32,316 bases of DNA, from positions 1 through 32,316 of the forward strand of contig JALSOP010000122.1 of assembly GCA_026986435.1 (NCBI GenBank), in the 5' to 3' direction. This DNA comes from Desulfurococcales archaeon. Its GTDB lineage: Archaea > Thermoproteota > Thermoprotei_A > Sulfolobales > NBVN01. The translations under genes and the position numbers were made by a program. Below, piece after piece: positions 9,351 to 17,007 of this stretch (its first letter is position 1; every line of letters starts with the position of its first letter). Under the pieces are notes generated by a model. The model searched no databases, was not told the DNA's origin, and was given only the letters and a program-made list of their open reading frames with translations.

Positions 9351-10103
9351 ATGAAGATACGGATTACGCCGCTGCTCTTCCTTGCAGTCTCTCTGACAAT
9401 GGTAGTGACGACGTCATTGAGCCATGCGGCCGATGCATGTATGGGTGAGGGTACTTTCAATCTCACATCTACAGCAACAGTGGTAACACCGGACGGGAAT
9501 TTTACTATAGATTTTCTGTTTCTGATTAATGTCACTAGAATTGATAGCGGATATAACATATCCGTTCTAGGAAAAATAGTTAACATAACAGGTCCTCCGG
9601 TAATTCTTCAAGCAAGAGTACCGTTATTCGACTTCGCCGTTAGCACGGACAAGGGAGAGTACAGATGGTCCGATGGGAAATTATTTACTGCAGTCATGCT
9701 ACCGGTGTCAAATGGCGTCACTTATGGAATGAGGCTTCAGAACATCGAATCCTCCTGCATAAGGTCGATAGTGATAGATGCGTCTGGCCTAGGTTTACAT
9801 AACCTGGTCATTATAGGTGAGAGCGGTCTCTGGGATAACGTTAGATTCGGTCTCGCTCAATCAGCCGAGACATCATCTACACACACGACTACCCGGACTA
9901 GCTCGCCATCATATAGTATGGTGACACCCACAGATACTGAGAGTTCCCTTTATGCCAAGGACCTATCCGTAAGTGCTGTCTACGCGGGTAAGGGAAATGC
10001 GCACGCGTGGGAGGGAAGCGTAGAGAGAAACCTTATGGCAGCACTCATAGCATTGCTCGCTGCCCTAGGCGTGGGTCTCCTTCTCTATACAGCCTTTACT
10101 TAG
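9351..10103 (+). CDS. Membrane-anchored exoprotein of unknown function
   Basis: Not recognised. The 250-residue product starts with a signal-type segment (ITPLLFLAVSLTMVVTTSL), continues as a beta-rich extracytoplasmic domain of about 150 residues with two Cys (CMGEG near the mature N-terminus and SSCIRS), then a Ser/Thr-rich linker (TSSTHTTTRTSSPSYS) and a C-terminal anchor (LMAALIALLAALGVGLLLYT). The two Cys could form a disulfide. ATG 9351 directly follows an in-frame GTG (9348), so either may be used. Composition is distinctly A+T-rich: 21 of 60 bases at 9481-9540 are G or C, against 33 of 60 at 8521-8580 in the permease. This suggests a different history from the upstream genes. Confidence 0.7.
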   Translation: MKIRITPLLFLAVSLTMVVTTSLSHAADACMGEGTFNLTSTATVVTPDGNFTIDFLFLINVTRIDSGYNISVLGKIVNITGPPVILQARVPLFDFAVSTDKGEYRWSDGKLFTAVMLPVSNGVTYGMRLQNIESSCIRSIVIDASGLGLHNLVIIGESGLWDNVRFGLAQSAETSSTHTTTRTSSPSYSMVTPTDTESSLYAKDLSVSAVYAGKGNAHAWEGSVERNLMAALIALLAALGVGLLLYTAFT

Positions 10104-10127
10104 GCGTCTCCAGTTTATAGCTCGTAA

Positions 10128-10134
10128 GGAGGGA
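10128..10134 (+). promoter_or_regulatory. Shine-Dalgarno site deciding a TTG start
   Basis: GGAGGGA lies six bases before TTG 10141. It supports that TTG over the in-frame GTG at 10150 and ATG at 10153. Confidence 0.6.
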
Positions 10135-10140
10135 TATTTT

Positions 10141-10584
10141 TTGGTTAAGGTGATGGCGAAGAAGAAAGCAACGACCTTACCCACAGGCACAGCGCTACAG
10201 ATATATCTCCTCCTAGTCTCGTCAAAGGAGCCCATGGGGGTTAGGGAAATACAGGCTAAGATAGGTCTTAAGTCACCGTCCACGGTCAAGTACCATCTTG
10301 ATAGACTTAGGAAGGATGGGCTAGTTATCCAGGTTCCGGACGGTAGATACGCAGCTGCCAAGGCGGATGACCCGCTTACTGGCCTTTACTTTTTCATAAA
10401 GAACTCTCCGATACCTAGATTAATACCAGCGTCTCTCTCATTCGCTGTGTTTATAGCTACATATTTGATCCTTACTCAACAACTAGACCTCTTCATATTA
10501 GGTGCGACTATAGGCTTCGTAATCTATGTTATAATAGAGGGCAGTAGATTAAGGAAACTGATAAGATTTCTTCTGGAAAAATAA
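10141..10584 (+). CDS. Membrane-tethered winged-helix DNA-binding protein
   Basis: A 147-residue protein with an N-terminal winged helix-turn-helix (about 15-72). The recognition region reads KSPSTVKYHLDRLRKDGLV, and the wing is IQVPDGRY. Two hydrophobic segments follow (about 95-115 and 119-138), then a short basic tail. The layout suggests a transcription regulator held at the inner face of the membrane. TTG 10141 is supported by a strong ribosome site; ATG 10153 is the alternative. It lies between an exoprotein and a protein kinase on the same strand, so it may relay a surface signal to DNA. Ligand and target genes are unknown. Confidence 0.75.
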   Translation: MVKVMAKKKATTLPTGTALQIYLLLVSSKEPMGVREIQAKIGLKSPSTVKYHLDRLRKDGLVIQVPDGRYAAAKADDPLTGLYFFIKNSPIPRLIPASLSFAVFIATYLILTQQLDLFILGATIGFVIYVIIEGSRLRKLIRFLLEK

Positions 10585-10624
10585 AGCTGGTAGAGGTAAA
10601 AAAATAGTTTGAGGAGAGGCTAAT

Positions 10625-11893
10625 ATGAGGAAAGAGCCCATTCGTGGCGAGCAAGCAGTTAGGGATATAATATCGGAGAACTATACAGGCATTATTTCGT
10701 TATTTAAGCGGCGTAAGACTACCTCAGCAAAAGACACGGGTAGCACAACTGAGCCCTCGCCCGGGATGCGCCTATACGCTTATGAGCTTATCAAACTCCT
10801 CGGTGAGGGGGCATATTCGCGCGTGTGGCTCGGCAGAAATGATAAGGGGGATTACGTTGCAATAAAAGTGATTAAGCCGATCTCGGGTGAGTTCCTCTCG
10901 CAAAGAGAGTTAATGATTCTATCAGAGGAGGTAAGGCGAGCTTTCGAAGTGAGCTATGCGAGACTATTAAGTCATTCCTCTTCGACGTTCTCGCACAACG
11001 TGGTCAAGGTACTTGACATCAACATGAGGCCCGTACTTAGATACCTATCTGGAGGAAGACCATACGAGAACGCGGAGGAATATAGAAAGGATCCGCCCTA
11101 CTTAGTGATGGAATACGTTTCGGGCGGCTCAATAATCGATAATCGAAGAATAATACTTGCCTCACCTAAGATGTTCCTTTGCACAGTGAAGCAGATGGTC
11201 GGGGCAGTTAAGTTCGTCACAGAAGCTCTAAGGGAAAGGGTACACGGCGACGTAAAACCAGATAATATCCTGGTAAGAGCTGGTGGGCGTTTTCCCGTGC
11301 CGGTGCTAACAGACTTCGGCACATCGATCAACATTACATGGGATGGCTGGCTATTCGGAACCCCTGAATATATGCCGCCAGAGGGCCTGCTCTACCCTGC
11401 CAGTAGCGCCATTACGTCAAGCTACGACACCTATTCTCTCGGACTGACGATTTACGAACTCCTTACCGGAGAGATACCCAGCACTCAATCTCTCCTTATA
11501 GCCGTATCGAGACACCCGCTTCTTAAGTCAGAAAGAAGATCACCGCACATAACCAGGCTTGCGAGGTCTTTTGATGAACCGCCTGGTCAGCTTATTACGG
11601 CAGCGGAGAAGGTCATCTATAGTGAGCAACTACCACAAGGAGATGGGATAATACACCGGTTGAGAGCACTGGAGGATGAACTTAATGAGGGGTCACTGAA
11701 ACAGTTACGAATACATGACCTAAATGTCCTCGAAGAAGCGGTAAGTAAGGCGAGGCAACCCGAGGAAACTAAGGATCTAGTAAAAGAATTAATAAGGATC
11801 GGTCCCACTCAGAGGCCTGCTCTTGATGTGCTCCTCAAATACGTTGATAATATCTTATTGAGCTATGGTATTAAATGCGAAAATCAAGAATGA
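10625..11893 (+). CDS. Eukaryotic-like Ser/Thr protein kinase
   Basis: A 422-residue soluble protein kinase. After a polar N-terminal tail of about 47 residues come the Gly-rich loop GEGAYSRVWLG (60-70), Lys81 in VAIK, hinge-type LVMEYVSGGS, catalytic loop HGDVKPDN (207-214, base Asp209), DFG (230-232), GTPEYMPPE (245-253, APE equivalent) and Asp268 in DTYSLGLTIYELL. All catalytic residues are present; the HRD Arg is Gly, suggesting activity may not need activation-loop phosphorylation. There is no transmembrane segment. ATG 10625 has GAGGAG eight bases upstream. The end overlaps the CcdA-fusion gene. Codon use is A+T-richer than in most of the window. Substrates are unknown; the adjacent HTH protein is a candidate. 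Confidence 0.93.
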   Translation: MRKEPIRGEQAVRDIISENYTGIISLFKRRKTTSAKDTGSTTEPSPGMRLYAYELIKLLGEGAYSRVWLGRNDKGDYVAIKVIKPISGEFLSQRELMILSEEVRRAFEVSYARLLSHSSSTFSHNVVKVLDINMRPVLRYLSGGRPYENAEEYRKDPPYLVMEYVSGGSIIDNRRIILASPKMFLCTVKQMVGAVKFVTEALRERVHGDVKPDNILVRAGGRFPVPVLTDFGTSINITWDGWLFGTPEYMPPEGLLYPASSAITSSYDTYSLGLTIYELLTGEIPSTQSLLIAVSRHPLLKSERRSPHITRLARSFDEPPGQLITAAEKVIYSEQLPQGDGIIHRLRALEDELNEGSLKQLRIHDLNVLEEAVSKARQPEETKDLVKELIRIGPTQRPALDVLLKYVDNILLSYGIKCENQE

Positions 11894-13443
11894 AATTCTT
11901 ACACACTATCCTTAAACCCTCCCTTGAACTACATCAACGGTGTCCGGTGGTGGGACATAAAAGAATAATCGTAGCCGCAGTTATCATCGTTTTGACTATA
12001 AGCCCACTTATAGGCTTGTCTTACCAGGTACCTGACCCATACTACCTAATCTATGGATCCACACTATGCCCGCATTGCAGAGCTCTCAAAGCATTCATGG
12101 AAGAAGAATTTCCTAGCAACTTTGGCTTCTGCCCTATCAATACTGACGAGTCCTGTGCGACGCTCTACCAGCTCGTTCATGCGTTTCTTGGACTCCCCCT
12201 TAACGCTACTTACGGAGCTGTGCCCTTCACGCTTGTTGTGAGAGAAGGAGCCGTTGTCGGCATAGTGATTGGCGAGATGGAAAATAAGACGTTCTGGGAA
12301 AGCTTCGAACCCAGCAACAGAGTAAGTATCTACCTAGGTCCGTACCTGAGGGGGTACGTAGCGACTAACCAAACGCTGATGACGGGACTCTTCGTTAAGC
12401 CCGCGATGATCGAGGACACCACGCTAAGGTCGGCGGCCACGAAGCTGGTAGCTGCGTACCTATACGCGTATGCTTCCTACATAATGTTCGACTCGGCTGG
12501 AGAAATCGGCATGGCGAAGCTAATGAACGAGACCAAGGACACGATCCTCAACGCCTATCTGAAGATAGTTGATGAGCTACTAAGTAACAAAGCGCCTGAC
12601 AAAGGCTCGCTCAGCATGCTAGAGAATGCTTCAGAGCAGGCCAAGAGGGCGGGTGAGGAGGGCACTGACGACAGAGGCAGATCGTTCGCTCATGAGGCAG
12701 CGCTCAACATATTAGAAGCGCTGAAAACCTTGACAGGTTCGAGTCACAACAACGAGGGTGGCGGGAACACCGAGCTGCCCACACCCCAAAGTAACGTAGT
12801 AACAGCGTTACTGACTGCCGTGGGCTTGGCCTCCATAGACGCCTTCAACCCGTGCTTCCTCACGCTCTATGCCGTCATATTACTCTCGGTGGCAGCAGGC
12901 ACCACGCGGGGGAGGCCGATAAGGAAGTTATTAGTAGTGGGCCTATCCTTCACTGCCGCCGTATTCATAGGGTACTACATCATGGGCGTGGGCCTCTCCG
13001 CGATCTTCGAGAAAATACCCAGGTACGTGTTTCCTGCCATAGCCTTCGTCGCTGGCGCCTGGATGATCTATAGCGGCCTAAGGGATAGAGGAGAGTGTAA
13101 GGTCTGCCGTGAGGGCGAGAGATACTCAGCTGCCTCAGCGGCGGCTGCGTTCGCACTGGGCCTCACTGCCACGTTCACGCTCCTTCCCTGCACAGCGGGG
13201 CCCTATCTATTCTTCACCTCCCTGGCATCAAGTTACGACATGGTCACAAGGCTCGGCCTCCTAGCAATATATAATATCATATTCGTCCTTCCCCTCTTCA
13301 TAATCTTGGTATCGGTAGCTGCCGCCGTCGCGAAGGTTGAGGGAATCAAGGAGTGGATGGTGAGGAACTCCTATAAGGTATCAGTGGCGGGCGGTGCAGC
13401 CTTGATAGGGATAGGCACATACACGCTGGCATTCCTGCACTAG
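11890..13443 (+). CDS. Thioredoxin-like/CcdA (DsbD-type) transmembrane fusion protein
   Basis: A thiol-disulfide carrier across the membrane. With the ATGA start at 11890 (517 residues): a membrane anchor (about 26-45), an extracytoplasmic thioredoxin-like domain with CPHC (60-63), a long linker domain (about 150-290), then a six-helix CcdA/DsbD-type domain. That domain has the two transmembrane Cys, in NPCFLTLYAV (Cys322) and TLLPCTAGPY (Cys434), plus an extra CKVC (403-406) in the central loop. CcdA proteins pass electrons from cytosolic thioredoxin to outside partners, so the fused domain may be the recipient. An upstream in-frame ATG at 11875 is possible. The gene overlaps the kinase stop and meets birA tail-to-tail with a four-base overlap. 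Confidence 0.82.
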   Translation: MKFLHTILKPSLELHQRCPVVGHKRIIVAAVIIVLTISPLIGLSYQVPDPYYLIYGSTLCPHCRALKAFMEEEFPSNFGFCPINTDESCATLYQLVHAFLGLPLNATYGAVPFTLVVREGAVVGIVIGEMENKTFWESFEPSNRVSIYLGPYLRGYVATNQTLMTGLFVKPAMIEDTTLRSAATKLVAAYLYAYASYIMFDSAGEIGMAKLMNETKDTILNAYLKIVDELLSNKAPDKGSLSMLENASEQAKRAGEEGTDDRGRSFAHEAALNILEALKTLTGSSHNNEGGGNTELPTPQSNVVTALLTAVGLASIDAFNPCFLTLYAVILLSVAAGTTRGRPIRKLLVVGLSFTAAVFIGYYIMGVGLSAIFEKIPRYVFPAIAFVAGAWMIYSGLRDRGECKVCREGERYSAASAAAAFALGLTATFTLLPCTAGPYLFFTSLASSYDMVTRLGLLAIYNIIFVLPLFIILVSVAAAVAKVEGIKEWMVRNSYKVSVAGGAALIGIGTYTLAFLH

Positions 13444-14180
13444 GCAGGGCGCAAGTGAATAACGTCACCAACTAAAACCCTTTGAACTCCCCTATCTGTC
13501 CTAATCAGTAGAGCCCCCTCATCGTCGATGTCCATCGCCACACCCCTCAACTCACCATCATCGAGTATGACCCAGACCTCCCTCCCTAAGGTGTCAGAGA
13601 GCTCTCTCCACAGATCGAGTATAGTCCGCTGCCCCTCCACGACGTCCCGCAATGCTGCGATAACTGAGCACACGATGCCCTCAACAACCTCGTCGGGAGA
13701 GGCGTCGCTTACCCAATCACTTAGCCTCGTGGCATAGGGCTTTAGCTCGTCGGGGATACTGTTAGCGACGTTCACACCAACCCCGACTAACACCCTCGTC
13801 TCCTCACCTGCCACTGCCTCGATGAGGACTCCCCCGATCTTCCTGTCCTCGATGACGAGATCATTGGGCCACTTAACCCGCACATCCACACCGTACCTGC
13901 TCCTCATCCACTCAGCCAGTCTAGCGCCAACAGCTATAGGTAGGATGCTCTGAGCCGATCCAGCCGGTAACTGCGCGGACACAGTTACCCACGCACCGCC
14001 TTTCCCAGCGCACCATCTCCGTCCCAGCCTACCCCTCCCCTTACTCATTGAGTCACAAGAAACAGCGACGGGGCCCTCCTCATTAAGGTCTCTCGCGGTA
14101 TCCTGAGTACTCCCGCACTCCGGGAACCTGTAGTGTGCCACACGAACGTCTCCGCAAGCTATATAGTCACTGGGCCTCAA
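13440..14180 (-). CDS. birA: Biotin--protein ligase
   Basis: Joins biotin to the carrier domain of a biotin-dependent carboxylase through biotinyl-AMP. The 246 residues lack the N-terminal DNA-binding domain of E. coli BirA, so this is a single-function ligase. Motifs: STQDTA (24-29), GRGRLGRRW (48-56, biotin and AMP loop), KWPND (103-107), KIGGVLIE (114-121) and GVGVNV (133-138), then a C-terminal SH3-like domain. TTG 14180 gives full length, but a G-rich run abuts it directly, so a GTG about 12 codons inside is an alternative. It is last in a four-gene minus-strand operon with two MetE-like genes and a DJ-1 protein. No carboxylase is in the window. Confidence 0.92.
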   Translation of the reverse strand: MRPSDYIACGDVRVAHYRFPECGSTQDTARDLNEEGPVAVSCDSMSKGRGRLGRRWCAGKGGAWVTVSAQLPAGSAQSILPIAVGARLAEWMRSRYGVDVRVKWPNDLVIEDRKIGGVLIEAVAGEETRVLVGVGVNVANSIPDELKPYATRLSDWVSDASPDEVVEGIVCSVIAALRDVVEGQRTILDLWRELSDTLGREVWVILDDGELRGVAMDIDDEGALLIRTDRGVQRVLVGDVIHLRPA

Positions 14181-14229
14181 CCCCCCTACCCCGCGACCGT
14201 CTAGAGTGGTTTCGGGGAAGGAAAAACCG

Positions 14230-14802
14230 TTACACCTTCCTCAATACCCTAACGAACTCGCGCATCCACTCAGCTACGAAAGTCGTGTGCCTAGCGGTCA
14301 CGAGGTTCCCGTCAACGACTACATCCTCGTCCACATACATAGCACCAGCATTAACGAGGTCGTCACGGATCCCCCAATACCCGGTGACCCTCCTCCCCTT
14401 CAAGACACCGGCAGATATGAGTAGCTGGGGACCGTGACATATCGCTGCTGTCGGAACCCCAGAGGTGACGAGCTTTTTAACCAGTTCTACAGCCTCCCTG
14501 TACCTCCTGGCCCTGTCCGGGCCCCTTCCACCTGGGAGTATTAAGGCATCCCACTCTATTTCCAGCGCCTCCGAGAACGTCACATCAACGGCGAGCCCTA
14601 TGCCGTGCTTAGTTACGAGGACTCTCCTCTCCGGAACCGGTTCACCGCTCTCTGAGAAGGTCAAATATTTACCGTATTTCCTAGCAGCAGCCACGAGAAC
14701 TTCATATCCCTCCTCCCTGAGCCTGTAGTAGGCATATAGCGCCTCGAGATCGTCAACCCCGTCCTCAGTGACTATAACTGCCCTCTTGGTCACGGAGCCC
14801 AC
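14230..14802 (-). CDS. DJ-1/PfpI family protein
   Basis: A 190-residue class I glutamine amidotransferase-like fold protein. AICHGPQLL (120-128) carries nucleophile Cys122 and His123 on the nucleophile elbow; LILPGGRGPD (88-97) is the usual oxyanion-side loop. The N-terminal stretch VDDLEALYAYYRLREEG aligns with PfpI FEDVELIYPYHRLKEEG, but the acidic residue matching PfpI Glu12 is Asp17. Relatives are described as intracellular proteases, glyoxalases or deglycases; the exact activity cannot be assigned. GTG 14802 lies one base after the metE stop, so it is co-translated with metE. Forty-nine bases separate it from birA. Confidence 0.85.
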   Translation of the reverse strand: MGSVTKRAVIVTEDGVDDLEALYAYYRLREEGYEVLVAAARKYGKYLTFSESGEPVPERRVLVTKHGIGLAVDVTFSEALEIEWDALILPGGRGPDRARRYREAVELVKKLVTSGVPTAAICHGPQLLISAGVLKGRRVTGYWGIRDDLVNAGAMYVDEDVVVDGNLVTARHTTFVAEWMREFVRVLRKV

Positions 14803-14803
14803 C

Positions 14804-15835
14804 CTACGGACACGTGAGCTCCTTCCTTAACTCCACTCTCTCTAGTCCCTTCCTCTTTAGCTCCTCCCTAACGATCTTGGTGCCCTCGACCATCACCCTC
14901 AGCTTCTGCCTCGCTATCCTCCTCGGCAGGAGCTTCAGCCCACAGTCTGGGTTTATGAAGAGGCATTCGGGAGGCACATACTGCATGACCTTCCTTATCG
15001 CCGCAGCGACCTCCTCCGGTGACTCCACCCTCCTGCTGTGGACGTCGACGACCCCGAAGCCCAATTCCTTGTTAAGGCCCTTCAGAACCTCCAGATCCCT
15101 GAACCCCCTGTTAGCGAATTCCAGGGCGAACTGAGAGACGTTTAATCTGTCATAATAGGGCCTGAGGATGCCGTAGTCGCTGTAGCAGACGTGGAGCCCG
15201 ACCTTGATGTTCACGCCCTTAACGGCCTCGTTCACGGCCTCTATTGCCCACTCTATTTCTTCGGGGTGGGTCGTCAGCGCTGGTTCATCGACTTGAACAT
15301 ATATGGCGCCTGCCTCCTCAAGGGCCTTTATCTCTCTGTTTATTATTCTAGCAATCTCGAAAGCCAGGTCCTCCTTGCTCGGATAGTACTCGTTGAACGA
15401 CCAGTCCGCTATAGTGTAGGGCCCTGTTATCGTCACCTTAACTACTTCGGAGTAAGTCACCCTCCTAGTGAAGAGGAACTCATCTACGACCATCGGCCCC
15501 TTGTACCTAAGCTTAGAGACGACAGCCGGCTTACGGAAGTAGTTATTGCCCCAGACTCTCACCGGGCCGTAGAACTTGAAACCATCGATCCTCTCAGCAA
15601 AGTACTCAACCATCTCATCCCTCCTCATCTCTCCATCCGACGGTATGTCGACACCGGCCTCCCTATGGTCATTGAGCACGGCTATGACCGCATCGTCGAA
15701 CGCCTCCCTCATCTGCTCCTCCTTGTACCTCCTCTCCCTATAACCGGCGATGAACTCTCTCAACCACTTTGGCCTCGGGTAGGAACCGATCACGGTTGTT
15801 GGGAGAACGGGGAGCTCCACACTCCTCCACACCAT
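14804..15835 (-). CDS. metE: Archaeal methionine synthase (core MetE, catalytic)
   Basis: Cobalamin-independent methionine synthase that methylates homocysteine. The 343 residues match only the C-terminal catalytic barrel of bacterial MetE. All four zinc/thiol ligands appear at the expected spacing: His215 and Cys217 (GLHVCYSDY), Glu239 (FALEFANRG) and Cys298 ([10 protein letters not shown]). The opening [10 protein letters not shown] and [13 protein letters not shown] are typical substrate-site motifs. Without the bacterial N-terminal half, the methyl donor is probably not the usual polyglutamylated methyl-tetrahydrofolate, as argued for other core-MetE proteins. ATG 15835 follows a GGGGGTG ribosome site, and the gene starts four bases after its zinc-less paralogue. 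Confidence 0.9.
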   Translation of the reverse strand: MVWRSVELPVLPTTVIGSYPRPKWLREFIAGYRERRYKEEQMREAFDDAVIAVLNDHREAGVDIPSDGEMRRDEMVEYFAERIDGFKFYGPVRVWGNNYFRKPAVVSKLRYKGPMVVDEFLFTRRVTYSEVVKVTITGPYTIADWSFNEYYPSKEDLAFEIARIINREIKALEEAGAIYVQVDEPALTTHPEEIEWAIEAVNEAVKGVNIKVGLHVCYSDYGILRPYYDRLNVSQFALEFANRGFRDLEVLKGLNKELGFGVVDVHSRRVESPEEVAAAIRKVMQYVPPECLFINPDCGLKLLPRRIARQKLRVMVEGTKIVREELKRKGLERVELRKELTCP

Positions 15836-15839
15836 TTCT

Positions 15840-16817
15840 TCACACCCCCGACTCGCGTACGAGCCTCCTCTTCACCCTCCCAAGGAACCTGACCTTCTTC
15901 CTAGCGACGGGCTCGGGTAGGAAATCAAGCAACGTATTGTTGGCAACGAAAACTTCCTCAGCACCATCCTCAGCGACCCTCTTTGCTAAAGAGACTAAAG
16001 CTCTGCATCTCTCCATCTTTGTATTCCTGGCATCAACGGCTCCCAGCGCCAACCGCTTCACTCCGGCACTCACCATCTTCCCTGCATCGGTCCCAGAAAC
16101 TACGTCGACGGCGACAACGAAGCCCTCACCGAGCCTAGCCAGCATATCGACTACGGGATCCGCTGGCCGGAAGTACGTAACGTACCAACCTTCATTAACG
16201 CTGGCCACAAGTTCGACAGCCTTAACCCACAAGTCTCTCCTGGACAAATCCCAGACAATCTCAGGTTCATGGAATTCCGGAACACAACCCCCCTTAATGA
16301 GATCCTTAGTCAGTGGCTCGAGCACACCACTCCACCATTTATCAATAAGGTCTTCAACGTCCTCACCCTCAGCAATCGAGGCGGAGGCAATGGTTGCTGG
16401 GCCGGGTAACGGCTGCTTAAGCGTGACCTGTCCTTTCACACCGAGTTTCTCCAGGACCTCAACACCCTTTCTGCACCAAGCCGTAATCGGTTCGCTATCT
16501 TTGAGGGAAGGATCGGACTTTACGACAGGGGCCCTGAAGAAGAAGTTATTGTCGTAGAACCTCACAAGCCCGTTCACCTCGACACCGTCCACGAACCTTA
16601 TTAGTGGGTTGAATATGTCGTCCCACCTAAGCATCCCGTCGGTGAAGGAGTCGAGGCCGGCCTTAACGAAGGTACCTATGAGCCTCTCAGTCTCCGCCCC
16701 TATTAGGCGCTCGAATTCCTCCATCCCTATAACGCCTTTGATAAGCTTTCTGTGGATGGTGGCTACCTTTTCGCTCCTCGGGTAGGAACCGATTAGGGCA
16801 GCGCCGAACACCGCCAT
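15840..16817 (-). CDS. MetE-like paralogue lacking zinc ligands
   Basis: A 325-residue protein with the MetE barrel plan: an opening [24 protein letters not shown] matching the substrate loop of metE, and a [13 protein letters not shown] stretch like the [11 protein letters not shown] of its neighbour. The zinc-binding positions are lost: the HxC region reads [10 protein letters not shown], and the last Cys region reads [11 protein letters not shown] instead of [10 protein letters not shown]. It is therefore unlikely to activate homocysteine. It is first in the operon, four bases before metE, so the products probably act as a pair; it may bind the methyl donor or carrier. Paired MetE-like genes are known in Sulfolobales. 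The role is inferred. Confidence 0.75.
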   Translation of the reverse strand: MAVFGAALIGSYPRSEKVATIHRKLIKGVIGMEEFERLIGAETERLIGTFVKAGLDSFTDGMLRWDDIFNPLIRFVDGVEVNGLVRFYDNNFFFRAPVVKSDPSLKDSEPITAWCRKGVEVLEKLGVKGQVTLKQPLPGPATIASASIAEGEDVEDLIDKWWSGVLEPLTKDLIKGGCVPEFHEPEIVWDLSRRDLWVKAVELVASVNEGWYVTYFRPADPVVDMLARLGEGFVVAVDVVSGTDAGKMVSAGVKRLALGAVDARNTKMERCRALVSLAKRVAEDGAEEVFVANNTLLDFLPEPVARKKVRFLGRVKRRLVRESGV

Positions 16818-17007
16818 CCTGCTTTCCTCGAGAACATTGTTTAGGTGGTGGACTAAAATCAGTTGATTAGTAATTCCAAGTTAACATAACGTAATAACGC
16901 AGGTTGTGCCATGATCTAGGACTAAACGAATTAATTGCACCGATCACAAGTGTCTCGAGATCGCTAGGGGGTGAGTTGAGACGGATAGGAGAATATACGA
17001 GCACCCC
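16818..17007. promoter_or_regulatory. Divergent intergenic region between the metE and pdh operons
   Basis: About 190 bases drive two operons apart. On the minus strand a TATA-like GATTTTAG (complement of about 16853-16860) lies about 36-43 bases before the metE-side start. On the plus strand CGAATTAATTG (about 16927-16937) is TATA-like, and GGGGGTGAG (16967-16975) is a strong Shine-Dalgarno match. That ribosome site is well placed for a start near 16981, where no ATG, GTG or TTG exists in the pdhA frame. No other gene is seen. Confidence 0.45.

Noticed and set aside
15191-15892. Open frame of 233 codons on the plus strand opposite metE, and another at 15769-16557.
   Set aside because: Both lie wholly or mostly over clearly recognised minus-strand MetE-like genes, show no family motif, and have the composition of an antisense shadow.
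16841-16850. TTAGGTGGTG, repeated at 20491-20500 upstream of the hydrogenase operon.
   Set aside because: A ten-base match in 32 kb is not surprising, the flanks differ and the settings are not alike.
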